64,000 nucleotides of DNA, taken from positions 372,001 to 436,000 of the forward strand of contig BSBK01008830.1 in NCBI GenBank assembly GCA_027943335.1, written 5' to 3'. Source of the DNA: Chamaecyparis obtusa (lineage: Eukaryota > Streptophyta > Pinopsida > Cupressales > Cupressaceae). The notes beneath the pieces were generated by a model that made no database searches, was not told where the DNA came from, and saw only the letters and a program-made list of their open reading frames with translations. Below, piece after piece: positions 47,820 through 59,572 of the stretch; positions within the stretch are counted from its first letter, which is position 1, and the number at the start of each line of letters is the position of its first letter. The translations under genes and the position numbers were made by a program.

Positions 47820-49217
47820 GTATGTTACATAGACGAAGATATTGAAACTGAATTTGATTCTGATGATGATATAGAAGTTGTATTTGTTGCTATGAAAGAT
47901 GACTCAAAAGAGGAAGAGAAACATGAAGAGACAACACTGATCTCTAAAGTAAGTAGAAATGATACATGGATCATAGACAGTGGTTGTACACATCATATGA
48001 CTAGTGATGTAGAGAAGTTTGATCATCTTGTTGAATATAATGGAGGATCTATGAGAATGGGAAATGATGCACCTTGTATGGTAAGAGGTAAAGGCTCATT
48101 GATGATCAATGACAAACTACAATGTGAAACTGCATACTGGGTTGATGGATTGAACTATAATTTGTTAAGTGTGGCTCAGCTAAACAATTTAGGCCACCGA
48201 ATGGCTTTTGAGAGAAAAAAGGTGAAGATCTATGATGATGGAGGAAGACTTGTTGGAACAGGTACATAATCCAAAGGTAATCTATTCTATCTTGATATGG
48301 ATCAGTCTTCTTGTTTGTTAATAAAGGATGGAGATGCTTGGTTGTGGCATAGAAGGTTATGCCATGTGAACTTTGACAACATGATCAAGATTAGTAGAAA
48401 GAAAAGATTTAGAGGATTGCCTAACTTGACGAAACCTAATCATGCCATGTGCCATGAATGTCAGAAAGGTAAGATGACTAAGTCTAGTTTTAAAAGAAAA
48501 GACTATTCAACAAAGAAGATACTTGAGTTGGTTCATACCGATCTATGTTGTCCTATGAGAACTCAGAGTTGTTTTGGTGATAGATATTTTATTCTTTTTG
48601 TTGATGACTATACTAGACTGATGACTGTTATGTTCCTAAAAGAGAAATCTGAAGCTTTCAAAATGTTTAAGTGGTATAAAGCTAAGGTAGAGAAAGAAAC
48701 TGGAAAGGAAATAAAATGCTTAAGATTTGATAGAGGAGGTGAATTTATCTCTGATGAATTTACTAATTTTTATAATGAGCATGGAATCAAAAGATAGGTA
48801 TCTACACCGAGGACACCTCAACAAAATGGCATTACTAAAAGGAGGAATAGGTCTATAATTGACTGTGTTAGAACATTGATGATACATAAGAAATTTTCTA
48901 AGACATATTGGAGGGAAGCTGTCAGTATAGCTATGTATGTTCTTAACCGAGTACAACTGAAGAAGGACTCCAACCAAACACCATATGAACTATGGTTTGG
49001 ACACAAACCTACTATAAGTTATTTCAAAAATTTTGGAAGTAAATGCTTTATTTTGAAAGATGAGAGAAATGGAAAATTTGATTCTAAAGGAGATGAAGGG
49101 ATATTTCTGGGATATTCCACTACAAGTAAAGCATACAAATGTTTGAATAAGGCTATAAATAAGATAGTTGAAAGTACTAATGTTCATGTTGATGAGTTTG
49201 ATGACAAGTACATATAG
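47820..49217 (+). pseudogene. pol: Element E protease and integrase, broken
   Basis: The copia protease motif is in DTWIIDSGCTHHMTSDVEKF (from about 47964). A typical 'GAG-pre-integrase' zinc part follows: LWHRRLCHVNFDNM and CHECQKGKMTKSSF. The integrase core has D in LELVHTDLCCPM and D in LRFDRGGEF. A TAG follows KR at 48795-48797, and the third residue is changed: PQQNGITKRRNR has K where E is expected. Frame 48876-49217 carries on with TYWREAVSIAMYVLNRVQ and ELWFGHKPTISYFKNFGSKC. These domains precede RT, as normal for Ty1/copia. The protease processes the polyprotein, and integrase inserts the DNA. Confidence 0.93.
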
Positions 49218-51063
49218 GAAAGTACAAAGGAACTAGAAGAATATGGTAGATTCACTTACATTGAACATCCAGAGTACCTACCAACACCACAAACTGTGAC
49301 AACCGGTCAGGGAGGACATAATGTAGGACAATAGGCAACACAAACTAAGGAACAAGATGGAGCTACCGAGCAAGGAAATGACCCTGAACATGATGAGCAA
49401 GAAAGGAGGAATCAAGTTTTGGCTAGTTTTGTCAGAAGACATCATCTTGAAACACAAATCATTGGAGACAAACATGCTAGAATGCAAACTAGAAGCAAAA
49501 CAAGACAAGGTACATGTTTAATTTGTGAATTTGAACCTAAAAATATGAAAGTTGCATTAGAGAATGAAGAATGGGTTAATGCAATGAAGGAGGAAATAGA
49601 GAAAATAGAGAAGAACAAAACCTAGTCCTTAGTACCCCGACCAAAAGATAAGAATGTTATCAGTACTAAGTGGATACACAAGAATAAATTGAATGAAAAT
49701 GGTGAATTCGCAAGAAATAAAGCTAGATTGGTATGCAAGGGATATGCACAGGAAGAAGGCATTGACTATGGTGAAACATTTGCACCTGTTTCTAGATTAG
49801 GAGTTACAATGCTACTTGCATATACTGCACATAAGAAATTCAAAGTTTGTCAAATGAATGTGAAGTCAGCATTTTTGAATGGTATACTTGAAGAAGAGGT
49901 CTACATCGAACAACCTAAAGGATTTGTAGATCTCAAAAATAAAGACATGGTATGTAGATTACATAAAGCTTTATATAGATTGAAGCAAGCACTGAGAGCA
50001 TGGTATGAAAGACTGCATACTTGTTAAGTATTGGACTTCTTAGAAAAAGTGAAAACATCAATCTATATGTGAAAGGTGATACTAATGATACTATTATCAT
50101 TGATAAAATATTTGTTGATGATATTATCTTTGGAGGCTTAGATCTTGTCTACAAGGCATTTGCTGATGAAATGCAAAAGGAATTTGAAATGTCTATGTTC
50201 AGAGAGATTAAGTTCTTTCTTGGATAGAAGTGATTCAGCAAACTGATGGAATATTCATCACATAATCTAAATACATAAAGGAAGTACTGAAGACATTTGG
50301 CATGGAAGATGCTAAACCTATGGGAACATCGATGGATACTAGATGAAAATTGACAAAGAAGGATGAAACTACAGAGGTAAATCAAATACTTTACCGATCC
50401 ATGATTGGTAAATTAATGTACGTAGTTCACAGTAGACCAGATATATCACATGATGTGGGAATTGTTGCAAGATTTTTTGCTAATCCTAGAGAATCACACA
50501 TGATAGCTACAAAAAGGATCTTAAGATACTTGAAGAAAATAGAGAATTATGTATTATGGTATCCTAAGGAAGGGAAGTTTGAACTGAAAGTTTACACCGA
50601 TGCTGATTGGGCTAGAAATGTGGATGATAGAAAAAGTACCACTGGAGGAGCATTTTTCTTTGGTGAAAGACTTGTAACATGGACAAGTAAAAAGAAAGCT
50701 TGTATTTCTTAGTCTATAGCTGAAGCAGAGTATGTTGCTGCTACTACTAACTATTCAAACATTGCATATATCAAACAAGTGTTGGAAGGAATGAATGAGG
50801 TAATCATTGACCTGGTGATTATATATTGTGACAACACTAGTGCTATTAATATTTCAAAGAATCCTATGATGCACTCTAAGATAAAGAATATATCTATTGA
50901 GTATCATTACTTAAGAGAAAAAGTGCAAGAGAAGCAAGTAAAGTTAGAATTTGTTACATCTAAAGAACAACTTGTAGATATTTTTACAAAACCCCTACCG
51001 AAGGACACATTTGAATACTTGAGGAATAGACTTGGGGTGGGTCCCTTGTCTATCGGTCACTAA
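49218..51063 (+). pseudogene. pol: Element E reverse transcriptase and RNase H, broken
   Basis: The RT opens with EEWVNAMKEEIEKIEKNKT, then a TAG in place of the usual W before [19 protein letters not shown]. '[20 protein letters not shown]' follows. The first catalytic Asp is replaced: [11 protein letters not shown] instead of [12 protein letters not shown] frameshift near 50021 leads to FVDDIIFGG. After a further shift, 50350-50712 and 50779-51063 give the connection and RNase H: 'MIGKLMYVVHSRPDISHDVG', VYTDADWARN, SIAEAEYVAA (after a TAG) and IYCDNTSAI. The end is FTKPLPKDTFEYLRNRLG. RNase H acidic residues (D, E, D) look present. Confidence 0.93.
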
Positions 51064-51581
51064 TGTGATCTAGTTGTTGCATCAACCTACTTATATTAGA
51101 TAATCATTCATGTTGATGCAACATAGTTCACACTTTGAATCATGTTCAAGGTTGTGATTAAGTTTGAGAACTTGAACCGATTGGAATATCAATATTCAGA
51201 GATACATAAGAAGATAGAATTGTTTATTTATTTGTTTCTTTGGCATTGTTGTCAAAGGGAGAGATAAACAATATGAAAAGGAAAAAGATATGAAAAGGAA
51301 CAAGCACCGATGAGAATTATCTAAGGGAGAGACAATCTGAATGAGACAGAGTATTGAAGATCAGTTATAGAGAATAGAAGCAAGAACGGGAGAACTGGAA
51401 AGATCACAACTACAAAATGGTAAAGTTGTATTATTTAATGCTGGTTTAGTAACATAGTGATTAAACATATTAAGTCTATTCAACTTACAACATTTTGTTC
51501 ACAAGCTATAGAGTATATTTTTGGTATGTGTATGGTACACTTCATATTACTTGAGTTGCCATCAATGCCAAAGGGAGAGAT
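51064..51581 (+). other. Element E 3' region with three AAGGGAGAGA blocks
   Basis: No gene is recognised. Polypurine-like blocks occur at 51253-51264 (CAAAGGGAGAGA), 51322-51332 (TAAGGGAGAGA) and 51568-51580 (CCAAAGGGAGAGA). The last lies one base before the 3' LTR and should be the working polypurine tract. The first is preceded by GGCATTGTTGT, a close relative of the ATCAATG before the true tract, so it is a second copy of the whole motif. Purine runs at 51275-51300 follow it. The 60-codon frame 51457-51639 crosses into the LTR and is not supported. Confidence 0.75.
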
Positions 51582-53068
51582 TGTTGAACTACAACTGATT
51601 TGGAATCTGATTGAAGAATCTGTGATTAAAGATCACTAAGGAGTTGCTGATTAGATATGTAATATGATTAAATCAGTATTATGTTGTCACTAATGTCAAC
51701 TAGTTTGACAACACTTATTTTGTAAGTTACTATACCGAGACATCTAAAGAAAGGTGAAAAAGATGAAGAACAAAGAAATCTACATGAGGAAAGATGTACA
51801 TGATAGATGAGGATAAGGAACACATTGAGTAACTTGTTGATGAGTCCATGACTTGATGATATTGACTTTATTATGTTGCATTTAGCTATGATGAAGTATA
51901 GAGCTGAAAGACACAAAGCAATGTTGTCGGTAAATGAAGCATTTCTAGTATACACCGACAGAGTGTAGTGTATATTGATTGTAGTATTAACTAAGCAGTA
52001 TTCACTGATGCATTTCTTTGTTAACTAAGAGGAACATAATGAATTAAATGATTAGTTTAGCTGATAAGATTGATGAGCTAGCAAGAGTATAACATCGAGG
52101 TAACATATAATGTTTGTTACATAGATCAACGGCTGATGAAATTCAGGAAAGATCTGAAGGATGAGAATCAAACGTGTTATTGACACAAGTGCCGAGAAAG
52201 TTTGAAGTGGCAAAATCTATGAATGTGGTTAAGCAAAAAAATTTGATGGTGGAGAAGAAAATGATTTACTTATTTATATAAGAGAACAAAATTTATTTAT
52301 GAATGGATGCCGGAAGAAATAGAAACTGCAGGAATATCGTGTGAACAAGGTTTTCATGCATTCTGATCATACTGGTTAGTAAGAACTAAGTTGGAGAACA
52401 ATTACCAACCTAAAGAGAGAAATTACCGATGGATAGTAAGTTGATACAGTATTGAATTTGAAGTGAAATATTGATTAGAAGGATTTGAATGGATTGAATA
52501 TTGATCTATAATCTACAATTGAAGTTGTATTAAAGTAGGTCATTTACTGTTACATATTTAACCATTGTATATAGTCAAAATCTCTTAACCAAGTGTACTC
52601 TAAAAGTCTTATGATGTATCATTCATAGAATGAACATTGTTATCCTATCAACCCCATAGTGAATGCTGGTTGGATGATAACTTATAATCTAAAATCCTCT
52701 AACAAGGTCACACCTGACAGTGTTTTTGTAAACCTTTAATAGGGTTGGGTCTTAACCGACCTCACTTCAGAAGAGTGAACAATTTTAGGTTGTCGGTCTC
52801 AGGTGGTTTTTCCCTTTACAGGGTTTCCACATTAAATCTCTTGTGTTATGTGTTAATTGTGATATTTGTTTTTTATCATTCTTTACATGTTACATATTAG
52901 ATTTGATCGATAAATGTTATGATATTAGACTGGTAATCGGTAAAAGCATAGACAGTGAAATTTTTATTGTTTATCGATGAGCATAAATTGAAGAAATAGT
53001 TTTGAATTATACATTTTGTATTGGGACACTGGATAACTGATTCACCCCCCCTCTCAGTTATTATAACA
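51582..53068 (+). repeat. Element E 3' LTR
   Basis: It is 1,487 bp, from TGTTGAACTACAAC to ATTATAACA, then TSD CATAT (53069-53073). It differs from the 5' LTR mainly by transitions and has a small extra block around 51861-51872. A TATA box is at 52275-52282. The full element E is about 7.7 kb. Confidence 0.93.
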
Positions 53069-53073
53069 CATAT

Positions 53074-54119
53074 GACCATGCAAAAACATGCCTAAGTTTT
53101 CTTAATAACTCAATGAAGGACTTCCTTACCTTGTGAGACATTTCTCTACCAGTGTAGACCTTCTTAGGTGCTTCTTGTGTACCAAGATTTATTTCTTATA
53201 AATCCATTTGGTCTTCTTTTTTAGTACCTATCTAAACTCTGTCTTGATTATCAAATACATTTTCTAGACCAACAAATCCCTTGGGAACCTTGTTAGTTTT
53301 AAGTTGTGGGACTTCATTACCAAGGATAACTTCTCTTCCTTCTGTAGTATCAACCAAGGCTGAACAATCTAACTCTTGACCATGATATTGGTCTTCACAA
53401 TTCATAAACCTCAAGATATCCTGGTCATCTTCAAAAACTTGCCAGTTCTCAACATTATCTGGTATACTAGGCCTAGTCTGAATTTAAACTTTAGAGAGGC
53501 TAGCAAAAGTAATCTCACCAGGATTGATTGCTATATTGGCTAACAAATCAACCATCTTGTTATTACTTCTATCCTTCCATACAATATTGAAGGCATAAAA
53601 ATGCTCAATCATATCCCACACAACATTTCTATATTGTTTCAACCTCTTGTTCTTTGAAGCATACACTGATCTTATTTGGGATACCACTAACTCATAATCC
53701 CCAATAACTTTTATACATTTAATTCCATGCTTGTGTGCCAACCTCAATCCTAGCAATAATGCTTCATATTCTACTATATTATTGGTACAAGAGAAACTCA
53801 ATGTGAAAGAAAACTTGTAAGTGCTCCCACTAGGAGATATGAGTAGAATACCTACTCCTACTCCATCTTTGTAGCTAACACCATCAAAGTACATCACCCA
53901 CAAATCACCCTTCATAGATTCAGGACCTATTTCTTCAGCAATACAGGGCAATACAGGCTCCTTCTCAAGTAAAGTGACCTCAGCTCTGAAAGCATTGACA
54001 TTAGTATCTACAAAGCAAGTAACCTCATTATCAATATTCTTTTCAATCATATAGGTTACTCTTGGTTCCCTTTCAATCCTAATGCACTGACCATCAAACT
54101 TGAAAGTTGCAAAAGACAA
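53074..54119 (-). pseudogene. Element C extra RNase H, lying before RT
   Basis: The 54119-53484 frame has the RNase H1-type set: D in VMYFDGVSYKDGVGVGILLI, E in NNIVEYEALLLGL, D in VIGDYELVVSQI and D in NNKMVDLLANIA. One flanking residue is altered (GDY for GDS). The piece at 53414-53232 is the linker, and about 53230-53074 reads into the RT N-terminus, with an 'FAWSY'-like segment at the E insertion point. The order protease, this RNase H, RT is the same as in B, so it is a shared trait of the lineage rather than a local accident. It would act on the RNA strand of hybrids. Confidence 0.87.
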
Positions 54120-54311
54120 GTCACACTATGAACTTCCACCCATGGCAACACTCCATTTCCTAGATAATAGCATCCCATAATGAGGCAGAATGTCTACCAC
54201 CAAAACACTCATAGTTAGTTCTTTCTCTAGATAGGCTACCAATCTGTATGGCATTGCATTTATAATCCCAATGATTGGTACTTCTCTCTAATCCATTGGA
54301 CAACATCTACC

Positions 54312-54803
54312 CTAGATTGTATCAACTTTGAGGCCTAACCTTTCCATAATTTTGAAAGGTATGATAGTATTGGAAGCACCTGAATCAATCATACAATTTC
54401 TTAATTTCATTCCATTCACAATGATACTCAGAAACAATGGGTCTATGTTTTCAAGGCTAGCATTGACAGAATTTTCCAAGTATATAGGTGGTATGTGAGA
54501 TACCAATCCCTGAACCTCCACTTCTTTCAAAACTTTAATCCGAGGTTCATTGCATGCAAGATCATCATCATGGACATTATCTACCCATGTAAGAGCCCTA
54601 TCCTTGTGCTCAGGGATCCTCAATAATTCTGACAAAGGAACCTTGATAGTTATCTGAGATAACACAACCAACATATCAACAAGGACAGAGGGAGGAAACT
54701 CAATCTGCACTACCCTAGTGTCTTTTTGTTTATCTGATACATTAGTTGTAGCTGTGATTTTTATTTTTTCAGCTTTAACCATTGTGCTAAATAGCTTTTC
54801 CAC
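54312..54803 (-). pseudogene. Element C retropepsin-type protease
   Basis: The frame has 'PLFLSIIVNGMKLRNCMIDS' then GASNTIIPFKIMERLGLKVD, the DSGA aspartic protease motif with its flanking strands. The upstream part includes 'VVQIEFPPSVLVDMLVVLSQ', an alpha-helical linker seen in gymnosperm- and Tat-like gag-pol proteins as far as I recall. It is in phase with gag and the RNase H. It would cut the gag-pol polyprotein. Confidence 0.87.
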
Positions 54804-54824
54804 TTCATTTTGATGATTTTTGTC

Positions 54825-57513
54825 TCAAACAATAGAAATCTTTTCAGCTTCAACTCCCTTAGGTTCCCACTTCTTACCTTTCACATTTTTGAACCTTACT
54901 AAATGATCATCCTTTGATCTATTTCCAATGGGCTCCCCGGAGTTGGTGTTCTTTATAAACATCCCTGCAGCCTTTCTAGTATTGTCCTTTGCTATCATAT
55001 TTCTAGTTTGCACTTGGGCTATCATTTCTTTAGTAATCCTATCAATTTCTTCCTTTGAAGGTCTTCTCAAATTTACTATTTCTAAGGAGGAATTCATGTT
55101 ACATATCTTTTCATCAATGTCATCATTATCAGAAAATACCTCCTAATGGAAAAGTGCCCTATTATGTCTCTTCAAAAAAACATTTTCTTCTTCATCAGTA
55201 TTAGAATCATCTTCATATCCCAAATATGAAGTTGTCATATTTCACCCAATGTCATCATCATGAGTTTCCTCTAGATCTAGCTCTTTAGTACTATCATTTT
55301 GGTATGTTGACATGGATTGTGCAAATACACAATGCTTTGTAGAATGAGGGGATTGACATGCTATACACCATGGTGTATCCTCTATGACATTTACAGAAGC
55401 CTTTTGTAAAGGATCAGGAACAGACCTATCATTGTTTCTTCTTGTAGCAGGGATAATAGGCTTGCCATCCTTCCATTGGGTATTATAGGGGTAATTTTGT
55501 AGTCTATTCTGCCTATTGAAATTATTGTTGAATTGAGGATTTTCATTAGTAGGAACATTATTATTCCTATTAGTAGGTGCTTTCAAGTCTTTCAATGCAT
55601 TCAACACCTTATCCAACTTGTCTTCCTCTTGCTTCTTATTTCCAACATTTCTTTCACTATCCCTTTTATATTTTTTATCTCCAAACAACCTTGGATCATC
55701 TCTCTTCCCACCCAATTTCCCTAAAATTTTCATATTATTTTCAATGTTGACAACAATCCTAAAAGCATCTCTAAGAGTTCTTGGTTCTTTGTCTCTCAAC
55801 AAATATCCCATCTTTCCATCAAAGGCATTGAAGTATGTGGTTAAACAAACATTATCATCTAACCTCATAACTTGAAACAATTTATGCATACCTTTTTGAA
55901 ATCTCATATTGAACTAAACTGTAGATTCATTCTAATTTTTTCTTATAGTGTTGAACTCATTCAACATGAAACTAGCATTAGACCTATCACCATATTGTTC
56001 TTTGAAACATTTCTCAAAAGAATCCCAAGTATCAATACATTGGTCAGGGAGTCTCTTGAACCAATCTCTAGCATCCTCCACCAAAGATTGAACAAATAAT
56101 TTCATGACTACATCCTCATGCTCCAGCTCATAATCATTTAGCATATCAACAAATAACCTAAGATGTTCCTCACAACTAATGACATTGTTACTAGAAAACT
56201 TAGGTGCCTTATCTCTTATATCAATTGGAAAAGCATTTGGGTAACCAGGTATTCCATCAAAACTAATTTGTCTATAGCCTTCTAATTGCATAGGTCTTCT
56301 TTGAAAACTTGAACTAGTGTTCCCTTTAGGGTTAATGTTTACATTTACATTTCCATCTACTTGTACATTTGATTATTTATTGGGGTCGACATTTAACTTG
56401 GTAGATGAAGTAGGAACTGGATTACTAGTAGTAACATTACTAAGTGAAACAACAATAGAATTTGTAGATGGCATACCTATTTCATCAGTAATGGATGGTA
56501 TAAGAGTATTTGCAGATGAGGCCTTCAAGAATTGGATCTTTCTTCTTTTTTCTACAATGGAAGCTTCAATTTCAACCCTCTCTAATTCTCTTGATAGGTC
56601 ATCATCCTCTCTTCTTCTTCTTTCCATCTCTGTATCCTTATTTGAAATGGGTTGTGGGACCTTTGGTATTGCCATTGGCTTGCTTATTTGGAGTCCTACC
56701 ATCTTTTTCTTTCCCTTTTCTCCTACAACAACAATAGGTCTAGTAATCCCATGCCCATCTTTATCCTTAGGCAAAGAAATATAACTCTGAACCTATCTAA
56801 TCACAAGGCCCTCTTTATCAAATTCATGGTCCTCCAGCAAACATTCCTGCTCACTTCTCAAAGCATCAAGATCACCAAAAACATCATGCCGCAAAGTTTT
56901 AGGAGTAGAAGCAAGCATCTTGTTTCTCTCCTTCAGCTCGTTAATCTTTCTAAGAAGAGATTCTCTTTCTATCAAAGCATTCACTTTCTCAGCCTCTTTC
57001 TTTTTGTAATCTCTTATGTATGGCATCTTGTTCTGCCAACTATAACCTTAGTGCACTCAAGTCATTTGGGTCTATCATGACATCCTTAGAACTTGATGAC
57101 ACATCCATATCAGTAAGATTTTGATACATGAAATGGACCCATCTTGGCCCCATGGGTTACCTTCTAAACATATCCTCATCAGGATCTAAATTTGGTCCAA
57201 AACCCATTTCTCTTGCTTGTATATTCTATCCTACATGTAATGAATCTTTATCTTGAAACAAGGTCTCTAGGGTATCATAAAAATTATCTCCAGAGTGACC
57301 ACTATCTAATTTAGAACTTTTGTATTGTGAATCCTCCTCATTAGAAGATGCATGTGGTGCTCTATTTCTGGCATTACTTTGTTCTCTCATAAGGGCACTT
57401 GTAGATTCTCCATCTCTCCTAATCTAGCTTTTCTTTTCTAATCTAGGTAACTGTTCCAAAGTAACCTCCGAATGCTTCTTGACAAAAGACCTAGTATTCC
57501 TTCTTTTGTCCAT
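54825..57513 (-). pseudogene. gag: Element C gag, broken
   Basis: Reading upstream gives a start at 57513 (MDKRRNTRSFVKKHSEVTLE), then stops, and a charged coiled-coil-like segment at 57026-56793 (KKKEAEKVNALIERESLLRK). The capsid core at 56291-55932 has 'GYPNAFPIDIRDKAPKFS', 'LFVQSLVEDARDWFKRLPDQ' and 'WDSFEKCFKEQYGD'. It continues past a TAG into 'NMRFQKGMHKLFQVMRLD' (55907-55242). The knuckle is CX2CX3HX4C (WCIACQSPHSTKHC). The linker at 55097-54825 leads to the protease. Gag forms the particle. Most later domains share one phase, so the ancestor probably had a single gag-pol frame. Confidence 0.88.
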
Positions 57514-57769
57514 GGTCTACATTCTATAACACTAGTTCTAACCCTTTGAGTCGCCAACCACCAAATATGGGAAATCTTTTTATTTTTTCATGAAAACAAC
57601 TGAGTACAATAGGAGAAACACAAGAGTCCTCTAATAAATTTATCTTTAGACTCTCCCCAACAGATTCGCCATTCTGTCGGTGACTCAGATGGGATAAATT
57701 ATCTAAAACTTGATTTAAAAATGAAACACCAGAGATTCTAATTTCTTTAACAAGATATTTCTATCTATT

Positions 57770-57786
57770 CCCCAGTAGAGTCACCA
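57770..57786 (-). other. Primer-binding site of element C
   Basis: On the minus strand it reads TGGTGACTCTACTGGGG, three bases downstream of the 5' LTR end. It is nearly identical to that of N (27171-27188) and different from that of B. tRNA-Arg is likely from what is known of Tat/Ogre elements, but I could not check it. Confidence 0.72.
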
Positions 57787-57789
57787 TTC

Positions 57790-58102
57790 TATTGGTTCCC
57801 CTTCTCTTTCTACTTGTAGGTTTACACTATGATTGACTACTTAATGTCACTGACTCTATCATCACTCCAAAGTCTGCAAGGAAAAGGGCCAATTAACAAG
57901 GATCAATAAGGATCCTCCTACACTTTGAGCCTAGATGCTCAGGTGGGTGTACCCTTGACTCACTTTTTCAAAGGAGTCACAAAATATTATACAACTATAC
58001 CCTTTACAAACTGATTATAAAGATTTATCATTTATATTTGTGATTGATGATGATGAACTGCTTCTAGAGAATGGATCAGTGCCTTAACCTAAGGCATAGA
58101 GT
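57790..58102 (-). repeat. Element C 5' LTR, part before element D
   Basis: It begins TATTGGTTCCCC (an ancestral TGTTGG is seen in the left copy) and matches 15701-16014. It stops at GGCATAGAGT, where element D starts. In the left copy the same place continues CACTCAATAAC. The rest should follow the far end of D, beyond this window. Confidence 0.85.
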
Positions 58103-59327
58103 TGTTGGAATTAGGAGAGATAGGTACTGAGAGGGGAGGGGTGAATCAGTGCCTTCAAAAACTTTAATTGAAAAACCTTTCAGATCTATAATTGTGTACT
58201 ATGATAGCCAATCAAAATAATTTGAATATAATTGTATAAATCAATCATCTAGTTAACTTAAGAAAGTAACCAACATGAAATCAATATGAAAATCACATAA
58301 CACAAGTATTTTGGTAATGCAAAAACCCTTGTAAGAAGGTAAAAACTATGGTGGGGATGACACCCACAAATTCTTCACTACTACAGATAGAAAAGGTTTT
58401 CCTGTTAAGGCTACAAGTTTTGATCACTTCTGGTGATCTTACCCTATTAGGAGTAACATGTTAGATTAGCTAGATCTACCTAGTTATAGGATTTAAACAA
58501 CACTAATGAAGTGTGTACTCGGTTAAGAGATTTACATAAGACTGTTAAGTCTACTCTGTTAAGATATTTTATCAAAAACTCTATCAGAATTGTTAGAAAG
58601 TAATAGGCAATTATCTGCTAGTTGACAACTCAATTGTCTAAAATAGATCTATAAGTTCTCATCAAAATATCACCTTATCTGTGATGGTTCTCTACTCTGT
58701 TCTACTCTATAGCCTTCTCTGATTCTACTCAATCTGATATCCTTTGTACTCTATTCTACTCGATAAACTAATTGTCTTGAAGTTAGGCAATATCTTCAAG
58801 TGCTCAGTGATTCATATATATTAGTTCACCAACCTCATAAAATGGTGTGGACATACAAAATATATAGTGTTATGTTTTCACAGCTTTAGCAAAAATTAGG
58901 TTACAAAAAATAATCATAACCCTAAGATCTACGGTGCAAAATAACCTAGATCAACTATTACAATAAGATAAACATTACATTTAATGAGTATATTTTACAA
59001 TAAATGCTCCTCGATCTTGGTAAACCATTTTACGATCTATTGTAACCATTTTCATAGAATAATGTGCCATTTCAGATTAATATGCCATTTTCTATGATCA
59101 TCGGTAAACACTATATAATCTGCTCAGTGTATACTGTGATACTTGGTGTTTACTGACTGTCAGTGTCGGTGTCACTAGTGCTTGGTGAACTGTGTGATGC
59201 TCGGTGTAAAGACTTTACTGCTTTGTCTTACTTCTAATTACCAACCAACTCAATATAAGTAACCGACCAACTTGTTTACTATCCTTTTATACTAATGACA
59301 ACCTTAAATGCCCAATAGAGATTAACA
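58103..59327 (-). repeat. Element D 3' LTR (copia-like)
   Basis: It is 1,225 bp from TGTTGGAATTAGGAGAG to GAGATTAACA on the plus strand, so on its own strand it begins TGTTAATC and ends TTCCAACA. 'GAGGGGAGGGGTGAATCAG' at its left edge is the reverse complement of the U5 end of E. It is followed by a polypurine tract (minus strand) and internal DNA to the right, so this is the 3' LTR of a minus-strand element whose 5' half runs off the window. Its insertion into C would have duplicated AGAGT (58098-58102). Confidence 0.85.
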
Positions 59328-59342
59328 ATCTCCCCCTTTGGC
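59328..59342 (-). other. Polypurine tract of element D
   Basis: On the minus strand it reads GCCAAAGGGGGAGAT, directly before the LTR start TGTTAATC. A second tract-like run, AAAAAGGGGGAAAA (59517-59530), preceded by GGCATTATTATC, lies about 190 bp upstream of it on that strand. Confidence 0.8.
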
Positions 59343-59572
59343 ATTAGTACCAAAACTTTGAATGTATATAGACAAAATGTTTCTATATATTCCTTATGTC
59401 TCCACCATATACATATCCACAACAAAAAATTTCTAAGTACAAAGTACTCCCCCTCAGTGCATACTCCTGGTAGTATTAACATACATATCAAAGTATACTT
59501 ATTTGGCATATACATGTTTTCCCCCTTTTTGATAATAATGCCAAATGGAAAAAATATATATATAATGTATAC
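59343..59572 (-). other. Element D 3' untranslated region
   Basis: These about 230 bp lie between the last stop of the D reading frame and the polypurine tract. It holds the second polypurine-like run at 59517-59530 and a TATATATATA stretch at about 59553. The frames 59279-59515 (minus) and 59358-59597 (plus) lie here and have no motif. Confidence 0.5.

Noticed and set aside
56317..56784. A 155-codon plus-strand frame opposite the C gag
   Set aside because: It is the reverse strand of a well-supported gag; the hydrophobic composition comes from the complement of charged codons.
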